Numbered from the stretch's first letter, positions 7,268 through 15,699 are shown. The stretch is 26,055 nucleotides of DNA from Clostridiales bacterium UBA1774 (GCA_002314635.1 DCGQ01000039.1:1-26055), one strand, 5' to 3'. The notes: generated from the letters alone by a model not told the origin. Program-made: numbers and translations.

Positions 7268-9313
7268 TCAGCGCAGTTTAGAAAGCAAAGAGGATGTATT
7301 CAGATCCGCTTTTCCCTCGGGACGGGGAATGTAAATATCCATCAGGCCGTCATGCTCCCGCAGCTCGATCAGCTCCAGCTCAGCAAAGACCCGCAGGGCG
7401 ACCCAGATGCGACCCAGCGCCGCGATCCCGGTCCGCAGGCCGATATCCGGCAGCAGAGAATCCATTTCTTCGGAGAAACGGCGGGAACGGCGGGTCAGAT
7501 ACCGCCAGATGCGGCCCATATCCGACCGATCCGGCAGCAGCATGGCGTTTTCCATGGGCAGCATCCGTTCTCCCGCGAAGAAGCGCTCCGCCACATCCAG
7601 AGACATATCCCGCTTGACCCGGGCAGGGCGCACATCCCGCAGCAGCAGCTGTACGCTGCGGTTCCCCCGGAAATCGTTGACGCCCGGTTCAAAGGCCAGA
7701 TCCACCCGGCTGCCAACCTTGATTCCCAGTTCCCGCACGGAGACGCCGAAGAACACGCAGTCAAATCGCTTCCCGTTTTTGCTGCCCACCAGCTTCAAAT
7801 GCTTGTCGCCGCCGATGGAAACCAGATTCTCCACGGTCATATCCCGGATGCACAGGTTGGGCGGCGGATTCCCCACGCCCCAGGGAGCCATCCGTTTCAG
7901 GGCTTCGATCTCATCCAGCGTCAGCAGGCTCAGATCCTCCACGGCAAAATCCACCAGCACATTCAGCTGGCTCCGGTCGCCCTCATGGGCGCGGTAAAAT
8001 TCGGCGATCCGGCGGCGGAATGCGTCCACCCGATCCCGTTTCAGTGTCAGTCCCGCTGCCAGCTCATGGCCGCCGAAGCTGCTCAGTTCCTCTTTTGCCG
8101 CTTCCAGCGCCGCATAAATGCAGAATCCCCCGTAGCTCCGGCAGGAGCCGCGCCCTTCGTCACCCTCCAGACAGATGATGACGGCAGGAACGCCGAACCG
8201 TTCCGCCAGCCGGGAGGCCACGATACCGCTGACCCCCTGATGCCAGTTTTCCGATGCCAGCACAATGGGTTCCTCCGGGTGACGGCCCTCGCCCACCATG
8301 GCCAGCGCCTCCTGATAGACCCGGTCCTCCACGCTGCGCCGCTCCGCATTCATGGCGCACAGCTCCGCCGCCAGACGCTGGGCCGCGTCCGGTTCCTTCT
8401 CCATCAGAAGGGCAAATGCGGTGCCCACCCGGCCCATGCGCCCTGCCGCATTCAGCTTGGGCACCAGCGCAAAGCTGATATCCGTACCCCCGATGCGGCT
8501 CTTATCCAGATTGATCTCCCGCATCAGGCTGTCCAGTCCGTAGCAGGGACGGGTCCGCAGCATCTGAATGCCGCAGCGGATCAGCGCCCGGTTCTCATCC
8601 GTCACGGGCATGATGTCCGCGATGGTGCCCAGCGCCACCAGCGCTCCGTATTTGTCCAACAGCGCGTCAACCGCAGCCGCTCCCTCGCAGGCGCAGATCA
8701 CCTTGAAAGCAACGCCCACGCCTGCCAGTCCCTTAAAGGGATAGCTGTCATCCTTCCGGTGGGGATCCACCACCGCGCAGGCCTCCGGCAGCTCCGTCAT
8801 GCACTCATGGTGGTCTGTCACCACCACCTCCATGGAAAGCTCCGCCGCCCGCTTTACCTGCTCCATGGCCGTCACGCCGCAGTCCACCGTAATCATCAGG
8901 GTCACACCCTGCTCGGACAGCCAGTTCAGCGCGTCCTCGCCGATGCCGTAGCCCTCGGTGAGACGTTCCGGAATGTAGGTATGGCATAGAAGTCCCTTGG
9001 ACTGCAGCCAGGAACTCATCAGTGCGGAGGCGGTCAGTCCGTCCACGTCGTAATCCCCGTATACGGCGACCCGCTCCTTCCGCTGAATGGCAAGACGGAT
9101 CCGCTGCACCGCCTTGTCCATATCCGCCATTTCCATGGGATCATGGAGCAGTCCGGCATCCTCCCTCAGAAACGCAGCGGCGGCCTCCGGTGTGCGAATA
9201 CCGCGGGCAGCGAGAAGTGCGGCAGTCAGCCTCTTGCAGCAGCCTGACTGATAGATTGCCTCAGCCGCTGTCGGGTCACTGATGCCCACCTGCCATGCGC
9301 CGAACGCTCTCAT
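7268..9313 (-). CDS. recJ: Single-stranded-DNA-specific exonuclease RecJ
   Basis: This 681-residue RecJ has DHH-family motifs: YGDYDVDGLT (D87, D89, D91), ITVDCGV (D144) and TDHHE (167-170). The DHHA1 region follows (RGSCRSYGGF, SFGGHELAAGLTL), then an OB-fold segment (LKLVGSKNGKRFDCVFFG). A C-terminal extension of about 120 residues is like that of other Firmicutes RecJ proteins. RecJ is a 5'-3' single-strand DNA exonuclease acting in recombination and base excision/mismatch repair. The start is supported by AGGAGGAG a few bases upstream and by the promoter at 9350-9378. It is the first gene of the recJ-rel-dtd-hydrolase-hemZ run. Confidence 0.95.
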   Translation of the reverse strand: MRAFGAWQVGISDPTAAEAIYQSGCCKRLTAALLAARGIRTPEAAAAFLREDAGLLHDPMEMADMDKAVQRIRLAIQRKERVAVYGDYDVDGLTASALMSSWLQSKGLLCHTYIPERLTEGYGIGEDALNWLSEQGVTLMITVDCGVTAMEQVKRAAELSMEVVVTDHHECMTELPEACAVVDPHRKDDSYPFKGLAGVGVAFKVICACEGAAAVDALLDKYGALVALGTIADIMPVTDENRALIRCGIQMLRTRPCYGLDSLMREINLDKSRIGGTDISFALVPKLNAAGRMGRVGTAFALLMEKEPDAAQRLAAELCAMNAERRSVEDRVYQEALAMVGEGRHPEEPIVLASENWHQGVSGIVASRLAERFGVPAVIICLEGDEGRGSCRSYGGFCIYAALEAAKEELSSFGGHELAAGLTLKRDRVDAFRRRIAEFYRAHEGDRSQLNVLVDFAVEDLSLLTLDEIEALKRMAPWGVGNPPPNLCIRDMTVENLVSIGGDKHLKLVGSKNGKRFDCVFFGVSVRELGIKVGSRVDLAFEPGVNDFRGNRSVQLLLRDVRPARVKRDMSLDVAERFFAGERMLPMENAMLLPDRSDMGRIWRYLTRRSRRFSEEMDSLLPDIGLRTGIAALGRIWVALRVFAELELIELREHDGLMDIYIPRPEGKADLNTSSLLSKLR

Positions 9314-9349
9314 TTCGCACTCCTCCTGTTCACAATTTGTTAATGCTTT

Positions 9350-9378
9350 ATTCTATCGGGTTTTGTCCGAAAATGCAA
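9350..9378 (-). promoter_or_regulatory. Promoter of the recJ-rel-dtd run
   Basis: On the minus strand, TTGCAT (9373-9378), a 17-base spacer and TAGAAT (9350-9355) lie 37 bases upstream of the recJ ATG. A long A/T-rich stretch precedes the -35. No other promoter of this quality is seen before hemZ. Confidence 0.7.
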
Positions 9379-9394
9379 GAGTTATGTTATTTTT

Positions 9395-9580
9395 TCATTC
9401 TTCCCGCAAATCCGACCAGGGCGGGACGATGTGCGCTCCGTCCGTGTCGTATACCGTCCAGCTGCGGAGCAGGAAAAGCAGAGCCAGCAGCGCTGCCGCC
9501 AACAGCAGCAGCGCCGGAACGCTCCACCGCAGAATCTTTCTGAGCCTGCGTCCGCCGCTGTAAATGGCGGGTTTTCTCAC
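9395..9580 (-). CDS. Small single-pass membrane protein coupled to rpiB
   Basis: This 61-residue peptide is not recognised. It starts with GTG, whose bases overlap the rpiB stop in a GTGA junction, which argues for translational coupling and hence a real gene. An Arg/Lys-rich N-terminus (RRLRKILR) is followed by one strongly hydrophobic helix (about residues 18-40, almost all Leu/Ala), so an N-in membrane anchor is likely. A polar tail of about 20 residues (VYDTDGAHIVPPWSDLREE) would lie outside. No function can be read from it. It ends just upstream of the recJ promoter. Confidence 0.55.
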   Translation of the reverse strand: MRKPAIYSGGRRLRKILRWSVPALLLLAAALLALLFLLRSWTVYDTDGAHIVPPWSDLREE

Positions 9581-10014
9581 TTCTCCAGATCCATGATCAT
9601 GCCCACGCGACGGGCATGGCGGCCGCCTTCAAAGGGCGTATCCAGAAAGATCCCCACGATTTTTTCCGCCAGACCCTGACCCAGCACGCGGCCGCCCAGT
9701 GCCAGCACATTGGCGTCGTTGTGGCGGCGGGTCATCTCTGCGGAGAAGCAGTCGCCGCAGCAGGCGCAGCGGATGCCCTTGATCTTGTTGGCCGCCATGG
9801 ACATGCCGATACCGGTACCGCAGCAGAGGATGCCCTTCTCATACTCGCCGGAGGTGACGGCCTTGCAGACCTTCTCCGCGTAGATCGGGTAGTCGCAGCT
9901 TGCTTCCGAATCGGTGCCGAAATCGGTAAACTCCACGCCCTTCTCGGTCAGATACTTTTTCAGTGCTTCCTTCATGGCAAATCCGCCGTGATCGCTTCCC
10001 AGTGCAATTTTCAT
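9577..10014 (-). CDS. rpiB: Ribose 5-phosphate isomerase B
   Basis: This is a 145-residue RpiB/LacAB-family sugar isomerase. It has the N-terminal SDHGG loop (D8, H9), the catalytic cysteine in CCGTGIGMSMAANK (C64/C65) and the RRHNDANVLALGGR motif (H98, N99). It interconverts ribose 5-phosphate and ribulose 5-phosphate in the pentose phosphate pathway; an allose-6-phosphate isomerase role is a less likely alternative. I chose the ATG at 10014 because GGAGG lies seven to eight bases before it. The ATG five codons upstream overlaps that SD and cannot use it. It follows the PMT-family gene by 63 bases and runs into the small membrane peptide gene. Confidence 0.93.
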   Translation of the reverse strand: MKIALGSDHGGFAMKEALKKYLTEKGVEFTDFGTDSEASCDYPIYAEKVCKAVTSGEYEKGILCCGTGIGMSMAANKIKGIRCACCGDCFSAEMTRRHNDANVLALGGRVLGQGLAEKIVGIFLDTPFEGGRHARRVGMIMDLEK

Positions 10015-10077
10015 TTTCGTTTCCTCCATATATTATGTGTACCCGCAAAATGGGGTCATCCGGAAATCTGTTTTTCC

Positions 10078-11904
10078 TCAGAACGGCCACATACCCGCAA
10101 ACCAGCGCAGTACCGCATTGCCATAGTCTGAGGTGTAGGTGACGCCGCTCATCACCGGGTAAAACAGGATGAACAGTACAAGGCAGCCGCACAGCATAGC
10201 CGGTGCCGCCCAGGCCTTTCTTACGCGCCGTTCCTGATCGGCAAACAGGCGGCCGATCCCCAGAATGAGGAACAGGGTGCAGGGGAAATAGTGATAGATA
10301 AAGGCGCAGCGCTTCACCAGCACCCATGGCAGCAGGGTACTCAGATACCCGGCCAGCACAAACCAGCTCATCCGATCACCCCGGACGGCCTTCCATGCCA
10401 GAATGAACATGGCGCCCAGTCCGGTCCACCACATCAGCGGATTGCCCCACGCAGCGAAGGCGGAGCGAACCGAATGGTCCTCCGTGAAATAGTGGAGATA
10501 GTAGAGGATGGGCCGCACATCCAGCACCCACATCCACCAGTCGGACTGATAGGGATGGGTGGCTTCCAGCTCGCTGTGGTAGGAGTACATAAAGTTTACA
10601 TTATCCGCTACCAGCTTCAGATAATCCACGCTGAACACCGAAACCTGCGCCGGTTTCGCGTAGGGGATATAGCTCAGCAGATAGGCCAGCAGCGGCAGGA
10701 GCAGAAAGAACACGCAGCTCCAGCCTACCGTGGCCGGAAGCCAGCTTCGCCAGTGATCGCCCAGATTCCGCTGTTTTTCCCAGCGCAGCTGCAGAAGCTG
10801 CCGTACCACCCACAGCAGGGCCAGTCCCGCTCCGCCGAACACGCAGGTCCACTTAGCCGCCGCACCCAGCGCAAAGCCCAGTCCGCTGAGTCCCAGCAAA
10901 GGCATGGTCTTTTTCAGCGGCGCGGTAAAGGGCTGGATGAAATATTCAAAGAAGAACAGATACATCATCAGCGTGAAAAACACGCCGTAGGTGTCGATGG
11001 TGGCCAGCCGTGTCTGGGCATAGTGCATGAAGTCCAGTCCGTAGATAGCCGCAGCGCAGAAGGCGGCGCGGGTGCTGTCCGTCATCCGTTTCAGCAGGAA
11101 ATACAGGCCGGGCAGCATCAGCGCACCGAACAGCACGCCCATGAACCGCCATCCGAAGGGGGTCATGCCAAACAGGCGGATGCCCAGTCCGATGATCAGC
11201 TTGCCCAGCGGGGGATGGGTATCCTCATAAACCGCGTGACCGGTGAGATGCTCCCACGCGGTACGCACATGGTAGATTTCATCGAAATAGCTGCTGTTGC
11301 GGAAGCTGCTCTCCCGGGGTACATTTCCCTGCTCGTCGGTCAGCTCCTCACCGCCGACAGTATACAGCAGCTCCTCATCCTCCGCCCGCAGGGCGATCTC
11401 GCCAAGGATCACGCCCTCCGCAGCGCCGGTAACGCGAAACCAGCGGACGGACTGCAGCGGCTCCTCCGGGACAAATTCGCCCCATTTCAGAACCTGCACG
11501 TAGTTCTGCTCCACCGTTTCCGTTTCCCAGTTCACTCCGTCGGAGGACCAGGAGAACACATAGCTGCCCACGGTAGGCCCGCTGTAATACTGAATGCGGC
11601 TGACTGCAGAAGGTCTGTCCAGCTCCATGGTGACGGATTCGCCCACGGAAAAGGTGTGCCAGCTTTCAATGCCCTTGGTATCGCCCAGACCGATCAGATC
11701 CACCACCAGAAATACCCCGGCGAGAATCGCAGCCAGCAGCCAGTCCCTCCGGGTCATTCTGCCCGGACGGAAGAACCGATCCAGCGGCTTTTCCAGTCCC
11801 TGACCATCCAGCTCCGGCTCCAGCCGGTAAACCCGCCCGTCTCCGCTCCAGACGCAGAACACCACGGCGGCGGCAGCCGTGAGAAATGTGAGAAGCCAGG
11901 TCAT
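10078..11904 (-). CDS. PMT-family membrane glycosyltransferase with an inserted beta domain
   Basis: This 608-residue polytopic membrane protein belongs to the GT39/PMT superfamily, which transfers sugars from lipid-phosphate donors on the outer face of the membrane. The hallmark acidic pair is D208-E209 in YFDEIYHVRTAW. The typical EDTHPPLGKLIIGLG segment follows, then about ten further hydrophobic helices. Two helices (about 1-19 and 54-73) come before it. Between the second helix and the DE motif lies an extra domain of about 100 residues (78-175; SVTMELDRPSAVSRIQYYSG, SSDGVNWETE, RWFRVTG). It has the look of an F5/8-type C/discoidin carbohydrate-binding fold. The acceptor is unknown. The ATG overlaps the stop of the methyltransferase gene (ATGA), so translation is coupled. 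Confidence 0.85.
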   Translation of the reverse strand: MTWLLTFLTAAAAVVFCVWSGDGRVYRLEPELDGQGLEKPLDRFFRPGRMTRRDWLLAAILAGVFLVVDLIGLGDTKGIESWHTFSVGESVTMELDRPSAVSRIQYYSGPTVGSYVFSWSSDGVNWETETVEQNYVQVLKWGEFVPEEPLQSVRWFRVTGAAEGVILGEIALRAEDEELLYTVGGEELTDEQGNVPRESSFRNSSYFDEIYHVRTAWEHLTGHAVYEDTHPPLGKLIIGLGIRLFGMTPFGWRFMGVLFGALMLPGLYFLLKRMTDSTRAAFCAAAIYGLDFMHYAQTRLATIDTYGVFFTLMMYLFFFEYFIQPFTAPLKKTMPLLGLSGLGFALGAAAKWTCVFGGAGLALLWVVRQLLQLRWEKQRNLGDHWRSWLPATVGWSCVFFLLLPLLAYLLSYIPYAKPAQVSVFSVDYLKLVADNVNFMYSYHSELEATHPYQSDWWMWVLDVRPILYYLHYFTEDHSVRSAFAAWGNPLMWWTGLGAMFILAWKAVRGDRMSWFVLAGYLSTLLPWVLVKRCAFIYHYFPCTLFLILGIGRLFADQERRVRKAWAAPAMLCGCLVLFILFYPVMSGVTYTSDYGNAVLRWFAGMWPF

Positions 11905-12713
11905 GCCAGTCTCTCCGCCAGTGCCCGGATATAGGCCGGGTCCGTGCCGCAGCAGCCGCCCAGATACTGCGCTCCCGCGTCAAACAGCGGCAGCATGGCG
12001 TCTGCAAACTGCTCCGGGGACATGGCATAGCGCCCCTCCGCATCCGGCAGACCCGCATTGGGCTTGGCGATCAGCGGCAGCGCCGTATGCTCCCGCATCT
12101 GGCGCAGCAGGGGCAGCGCTTCCACCGGGCCAAGAGAGCAGTTCAGTCCCACCGCGTCCGCTCCTGCGGCGCTCAGCTCCCGGGCGGCCTCCGCCGGGGT
12201 GCAGCCGGTGAGCGTTTTGCCGGAAAGCTGGAATGTCATGGTCACAAAGCAGGGTTTCTCCGGATACAGCGCCTTTGCACTTTCCAGAGCCAGCAGCGCC
12301 TCCCGGAGATCAAACAGGGTCTCCAGCACGATCAGATCCGCGTCCTGCCCTGCCCGCAGGATCCGGCGGAAGGCCTCCGCCGCAGTTTCCTCCGGCAGAT
12401 CGCCGTAAGGCTCCAGCAGCTCGCCCAGCGTACCCATATCCAGCGCTGTCCGCGCTTTTCCGGCTGCGGCAATGCGGGCATTTTGCAGCGCTGCTTTGAT
12501 GACAGGCTCGATGGCCTGATCTTTCACCTTGATCGGATTTGCACCGAAGGTACAGGCATAGAGAATCTCGCTGCCCGCATCCAGATAATCCCGGTGGATC
12601 GCCTGTACCAGCTCCGGCCGGGTCAGGTTCACGCGCTCGGAAAAGGGTTCCAGTACCGCGCCTCTGCGCCGCAGTTCCGTCCCCATCGCGCCGTCCAGTA
12701 TGGCTGCTTTCAT
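11901..12713 (-). CDS. Homocysteine S-methyltransferase family protein
   Basis: This 270-residue stand-alone homocysteine-binding barrel resembles MmuM/BHMT and the N-terminal module of MetH. It has the N-terminal ILDGAMGTELRRRG and the zinc cysteines in GLNCSLGP and GGCCGTDPAYIR. It should transfer a methyl group to homocysteine to make methionine. The donor (S-methylmethionine, betaine, or a folate/cobalamin partner elsewhere) cannot be told from sequence. The ATG at 12713 is preceded by GGGAGG at eight bases; an in-frame start further upstream lacks this support. It heads a leftward run with the PMT-family gene and rpiB. I found no convincing SAM riboswitch or T-box in the upstream gap. 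Confidence 0.87.
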   Translation of the reverse strand: MKAAILDGAMGTELRRRGAVLEPFSERVNLTRPELVQAIHRDYLDAGSEILYACTFGANPIKVKDQAIEPVIKAALQNARIAAAGKARTALDMGTLGELLEPYGDLPEETAAEAFRRILRAGQDADLIVLETLFDLREALLALESAKALYPEKPCFVTMTFQLSGKTLTGCTPAEAARELSAAGADAVGLNCSLGPVEALPLLRQMREHTALPLIAKPNAGLPDAEGRYAMSPEQFADAMLPLFDAGAQYLGGCCGTDPAYIRALAERLA

Positions 12714-12909
12714 GGAAAAAACCTCCCTCCCGTTTCCGCGGGAAACATTCATCCCATTGCAGGCCGCCATGGGCAGACAGCAATGGACGATAGTGTACTT
12801 TATCATATTTTTCCCGGTCTGTGCAGAGGAAATCGGCATTTTCCGGGTTTTTTTCGGAATTTATTTTTCTTTTTTCTGTGCATCGGCAGTAATTTATCAC
12901 AATAAATAC

Positions 12910-12938
12910 TTGCATTTCCTCTGTGTTTCGTGTAAAAT
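12910..12938 (+). promoter_or_regulatory. Promoter of the AGCS symporter gene
   Basis: TTGCAT (12910-12915), a 17-base spacer and TAAAAT (12933-12938) lie 50 bases before the symporter ATG. The rest of the 275-base gap between the two divergent genes (12714-12988) is A/T-rich. I see no further defined element in it, apart from weak -10-like sequences for the leftward gene near 12795-12805. Confidence 0.7.
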
Positions 12939-12988
12939 GACCTATAAATTTTTACCCGTAAAAACAGGATATGAAGGAGAGAACAACC

Positions 12989-14431
12989 ATGACATTCAGT
13001 GAGATCATCAGCAAGGCTGACGGGATCGCATGGGGTCCCGTATTGCTGATCCTGCTGGTAGGCACCGGCATTTTCCTCAGCATCCGGCTTGGCTTCCTGC
13101 AGTTTGCCCGGTTCGGGTATGCCATGCGGAACACCTTGGGCAAGATGTTTAAAAAGGAACACCGCAGCGCCGCCGGTAAGGGCGAAGTAACGCCGCTGCA
13201 GGCACTCACCACCGCGCTGGCTGCTACCGTGGGTACCGGCAACATCGCCGGCGTCACCGGCGCCGTGTTCATCGGTGGTCCCGGCGCCGTGTTCTGGATG
13301 TGGATTTCCGCTCTGGTGGGTATGTGCACCAAGTACTGCGAGGTCGTGCTGGCCGTCCGTTACCGTGAGCGCAACAGCGCCGGTGACTGGGTCGGCGGCC
13401 CCATGTACTATATTAAAAACGGTCTGGGTCAGAAGTGGAAATGGCTGGGCAGTCTGTTCTGCGTCTTCGGCGGTCTGGCCGCCTTCGGCATCGGCAATGC
13501 CACCCAGTCCCAGTCCATCGCTTCCGCCATTGACAACTGCATCGTCTCCTTCGGCGGCAGCACGGGAAAGACCGTCACCATGCTGGGTTCCACCTTCCCG
13601 GTGGCCAGCCTGATCGTGGGCATCATCGTAGCCGTTATCGTGGCACTGGTGCTGTTCGGCGGCATCAAGCGCATCGGCTCCGTGACGGAAAAGCTGGTCC
13701 CCGTCATGGCCATTGTGTACATTCTGGCCGCACTGATCGTGGTGCTGTGCAACATCCGCTACATCGGCGTGATTTTCGCCATGATCTTCAAGGGCGCTTT
13801 CTCTGCGGAAGCGGCGCTGGGCGGCGCTTTCGGCATCACCATCATGACCTCCATCCAGAAGGGCGTAGGCCGCGGCTGCTTCTCCAATGAAGCCGGTCTT
13901 GGCTCCGCTCCCATGGCTCATGCCGCTTCCAGCGAATCCGACCCGGTGAAGCAGGGCATGTACGGCATCTTTGAGGTTTTCATGGACACCATCGTGATCT
14001 GCTCCCTGACCTGCTTCACCGTGCTCAGCGGCTTCTGCTCCGGCAAAATGGACATCACCTGGGGCACCGGCGGCGGCGCTCCCAATGTGGCGGAGGCCAT
14101 CGGCAGCGTACTGGGCAGTCAGGCCGGCGCTCTGATCATTGCCGTCTGCCTGAGCCTGTTCGCCCTCAGCACCATCCTCAGCTGGAGTCTTTACGGAACC
14201 CGCTGCTGTGAGTTCGTTCTGGGTTACAAGGCCAGCAAGGTCTATCAGGTCGTCTTCGTTGTCTTCGTGGTGGTAGGCGCTACGCTGAGCCTGCAGGTAG
14301 CGTGGGATCTGGCCAGCGTGCTGAACGCGCTGATGGCCGTGCCCAACCTGATCGCACTGCTCTGCCTGAGCCCGGTGGTCGTCAAGCTGACCAGAGAGCA
14401 TTTTGCAGGCAATACGCTGAAATCGAAGTAA
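12989..14431 (+). CDS. AGCS-family amino acid:cation symporter
   Basis: This 480-residue membrane protein has about eleven hydrophobic helices and clear alanine/glycine:cation symporter (AGCS) landmarks. They include GVTGAVFIGGPGAVFWMW, the region ATVGTGNIAG, GGPMYYIKNGL and the conserved GRGCFSNEAGLGSAPMAHA. It imports alanine or glycine with Na+ or H+; the exact substrate is an inference from the family. The ATG at 12989 follows AAGGAGA at optimal distance. A six-codon upstream extension also exists, but its start would overlap the SD. It is monocistronic, with its own promoter and a strong terminator. Codon use is very GC-rich, as in the neighbouring ribosomal genes, which suggests high expression. 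Confidence 0.93.
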   Translation: MTFSEIISKADGIAWGPVLLILLVGTGIFLSIRLGFLQFARFGYAMRNTLGKMFKKEHRSAAGKGEVTPLQALTTALAATVGTGNIAGVTGAVFIGGPGAVFWMWISALVGMCTKYCEVVLAVRYRERNSAGDWVGGPMYYIKNGLGQKWKWLGSLFCVFGGLAAFGIGNATQSQSIASAIDNCIVSFGGSTGKTVTMLGSTFPVASLIVGIIVAVIVALVLFGGIKRIGSVTEKLVPVMAIVYILAALIVVLCNIRYIGVIFAMIFKGAFSAEAALGGAFGITIMTSIQKGVGRGCFSNEAGLGSAPMAHAASSESDPVKQGMYGIFEVFMDTIVICSLTCFTVLSGFCSGKMDITWGTGGGAPNVAEAIGSVLGSQAGALIIAVCLSLFALSTILSWSLYGTRCCEFVLGYKASKVYQVVFVVFVVVGATLSLQVAWDLASVLNALMAVPNLIALLCLSPVVVKLTREHFAGNTLKSK

Positions 14432-14441
14432 TACCGATTAC

Positions 14442-14475
14442 AAAACCCGGGGAGCTGCGGCTCCCCGGGTTTTTT
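14442..14475 (+). terminator. Intrinsic terminator of the symporter gene
   Basis: A perfect 14-base-pair stem (14442-14455 with 14460-14473), a four-base loop and a run of six T residues follow 11 bases after the symporter stop. Confidence 0.93.
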
Positions 14476-14490
14476 GTCTCCGCTGAAACG

Positions 14491-14524
14491 AAAAATTCCC
14501 CGGAACCAGAAGGGTTCCGGGGAA
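14491..14524 (-). terminator. Intrinsic terminator of the infC-rpmI-rplT operon
   Basis: A 12-base-pair stem (14496-14507 with 14513-14524) lies just after the rplT stop. On the minus strand it is followed by a T-run (the A-run at 14491-14495). Confidence 0.9.
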
Positions 14525-14536
14525 ATATGAATTATC

Positions 14537-14890
14537 TTACTTCGCAGCCTTGGCTTTCTCAACGAGAGCGGTGAAGGCGGCGGGCTCATGGATCGCCAGC
14601 TCGGAGAGCATCTTGCGGTTCATGTCGATGCCGGCCAGCTTCAGGCCATGCATGAAGGTGGAGTAGTTCATGCCGTTCAGCTTGGCGGCGGCAGAGATGC
14701 GGGTGATCCACAGGCTGCGGAAATCACGCTTCTTCATCTTGCGGCCGGCGAAAGCATAGTTGCCGGACTTCATAACGGCCTGATTGGCCATCTTAAAATG
14801 CTTGGACTTGGAACCCCAGTAGCCCTTCGCAAGGCCCAGGATCTTTTTTCTTCTCTTGCGGGTCATCATTGCGCCCTTGACTCTAGCCAT
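14537..14890 (-). CDS. rplT: 50S ribosomal protein L20
   Basis: This is a complete 117-residue L20. It has the very basic N-terminus (RVKGAMMTRKRRKKILGLAK), the YWGSKSKHFK core and the WITRISAAAKLNGMNYSTFM motif. It binds 23S rRNA and is needed early in 50S assembly. In Firmicutes it also represses its own operon by binding the infC leader. An AGGAGG SD sits eight to nine bases upstream. It is the last gene of infC-rpmI-rplT. Confidence 0.98.
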   Translation of the reverse strand: MARVKGAMMTRKRRKKILGLAKGYWGSKSKHFKMANQAVMKSGNYAFAGRKMKKRDFRSLWITRISAAAKLNGMNYSTFMHGLKLAGIDMNRKMLSELAIHEPAAFTALVEKAKAAK

Positions 14891-14926
14891 TTCGTGTTCC
14901 TCCTATATGAACTTTCGTGATGAATC

Positions 14927-15124
14927 TTATTTGTACGGGATCATGCGCTTAACGGTAGCGGCATTGGTGGAGTCCGCATAAGCGGTCTGACGAAGGCCTC
15001 TTTTACGCTTGGTGACCTTCTTGGTCAGGATGTGGCTCTTGAAAGCATGGGCGCGCTTGACCTTGCCGGTTTTGGTAAGGCTGAATCTCTTCTTGGAAGC
15101 GCTGTGAGACTTGAGTTTCGGCAT
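14927..15124 (-). CDS. rpmI: 50S ribosomal protein L35
   Basis: This is a complete 65-residue L35, with the typical start MPKLKSHSASKKRFSLTKTG and a Lys/Arg-rich remainder. AAGGAG precedes the ATG at good distance. It lies between infC and rplT, the standard order. Confidence 0.98.
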   Translation of the reverse strand: MPKLKSHSASKKRFSLTKTGKVKRAHAFKSHILTKKVTKRKRGLRQTAYADSTNAATVKRMIPYK

Positions 15125-15174
15125 GGTGGTTCTCCTTCCGTATCTTCGTATCTTAAAAAACTTGAGTTCGGGGT

Positions 15175-15699
15175 TTACTTCGCGTTCTTGGGGGCCAGGA
15201 ACATGGTCATGTGCCGACCATCCAGCTTGGCGGACTTGCTCACCGTGGCGATGTCGCTGCAGGCCTGAGAGAAGCGATCAAGCAGCTCCTCACCGATCTC
15301 CGTATGGGTCATCTCACGGCCGCGGAAGCGCACCGTTACTTTAAGCCGGTCCCCGTCGGTCAGGAATTTCTGGCCGTTTTTCAGCTTCGTGTTAAAATCG
15401 TTATCGCCGATGCCGGGAGACATACGGATCTCCTTGATCTCAATGACCTTCTGGTTCTTCTTGGTCTCCTTGTCCCGCTTGGACTGTTCAAAACGGAACT
15501 TTCCGTAGTCCATGATCTTGCAGACCGGGGGATTGGAGGCCGGTGAGATCTTCACCAGGTCGAGATCCTCTTCTGCCGCGATATCCAGCGCTGCTTCGGC
15601 AGACATGATACCGAGCTGCGCACCGTCGGCGCCAATGAGGCGGATTTCCTTGTCGCGGATTTCCTCATTGATTTGATGTGCTGCGTTGCTGATGCTCAA
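15175..15699 (-). CDS. infC: Translation initiation factor IF-3, non-AUG start
   Basis: This is full-length IF3 (174 residues from the TTG at 15699). It has the N-domain (INEEIRDKEIRLIGADGAQLG), the linker with IMDYGKFRFEQ, and the C-domain (PGIGDNDFNTKLKNGQKFL, VRFRGREMTHTEIGEELLDRF). IF3 binds the 30S subunit, blocks premature 50S joining and checks start codons. No ATG exists near the start. TTG at 15699 lies only three bases after the GGAGG, while an ATC two codons further on (15691-15693) lies nine bases after it, the better distance. infC famously uses rare start codons (AUU in E. coli) for autoregulation, so the ATC may be the true start. The reported boundary could therefore be two codons too long. 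Confidence 0.95.
   Translation of the reverse strand: MSISNAAHQINEEIRDKEIRLIGADGAQLGIMSAEAALDIAAEEDLDLVKISPASNPPVCKIMDYGKFRFEQSKRDKETKKNQKVIEIKEIRMSPGIGDNDFNTKLKNGQKFLTDGDRLKVTVRFRGREMTHTEIGEELLDRFSQACSDIATVSKSAKLDGRHMTMFLAPKNAK

Noticed and set aside
7352..8989. Long rightward open frame of 545 codons opposite recJ
   Set aside because: It is antisense to a complete RecJ with all motifs. The translation is rich in His, Gln, Pro and Arg without any family feature, as expected for the complement of a GC-rich gene.
10291..11934. Long rightward open frame of 547 codons opposite the PMT-family gene
   Set aside because: It is antisense to a well-supported membrane protein, has no RBS, and its composition is that of a shadow frame.
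12714..12988. SAM riboswitch or T-box between the methyltransferase and symporter genes
   Set aside because: No aptamer core, T-box sequence or attenuator hairpin pair could be found; only A/T-rich sequence and one clear promoter.
12803..14401. Leftward frame of 532 codons opposite the symporter gene
   Set aside because: The translation is Gly/Ala/Asp/His/Gln-rich and repetitive only because it mirrors symporter codons; it crosses the symporter's promoter and has no RBS.
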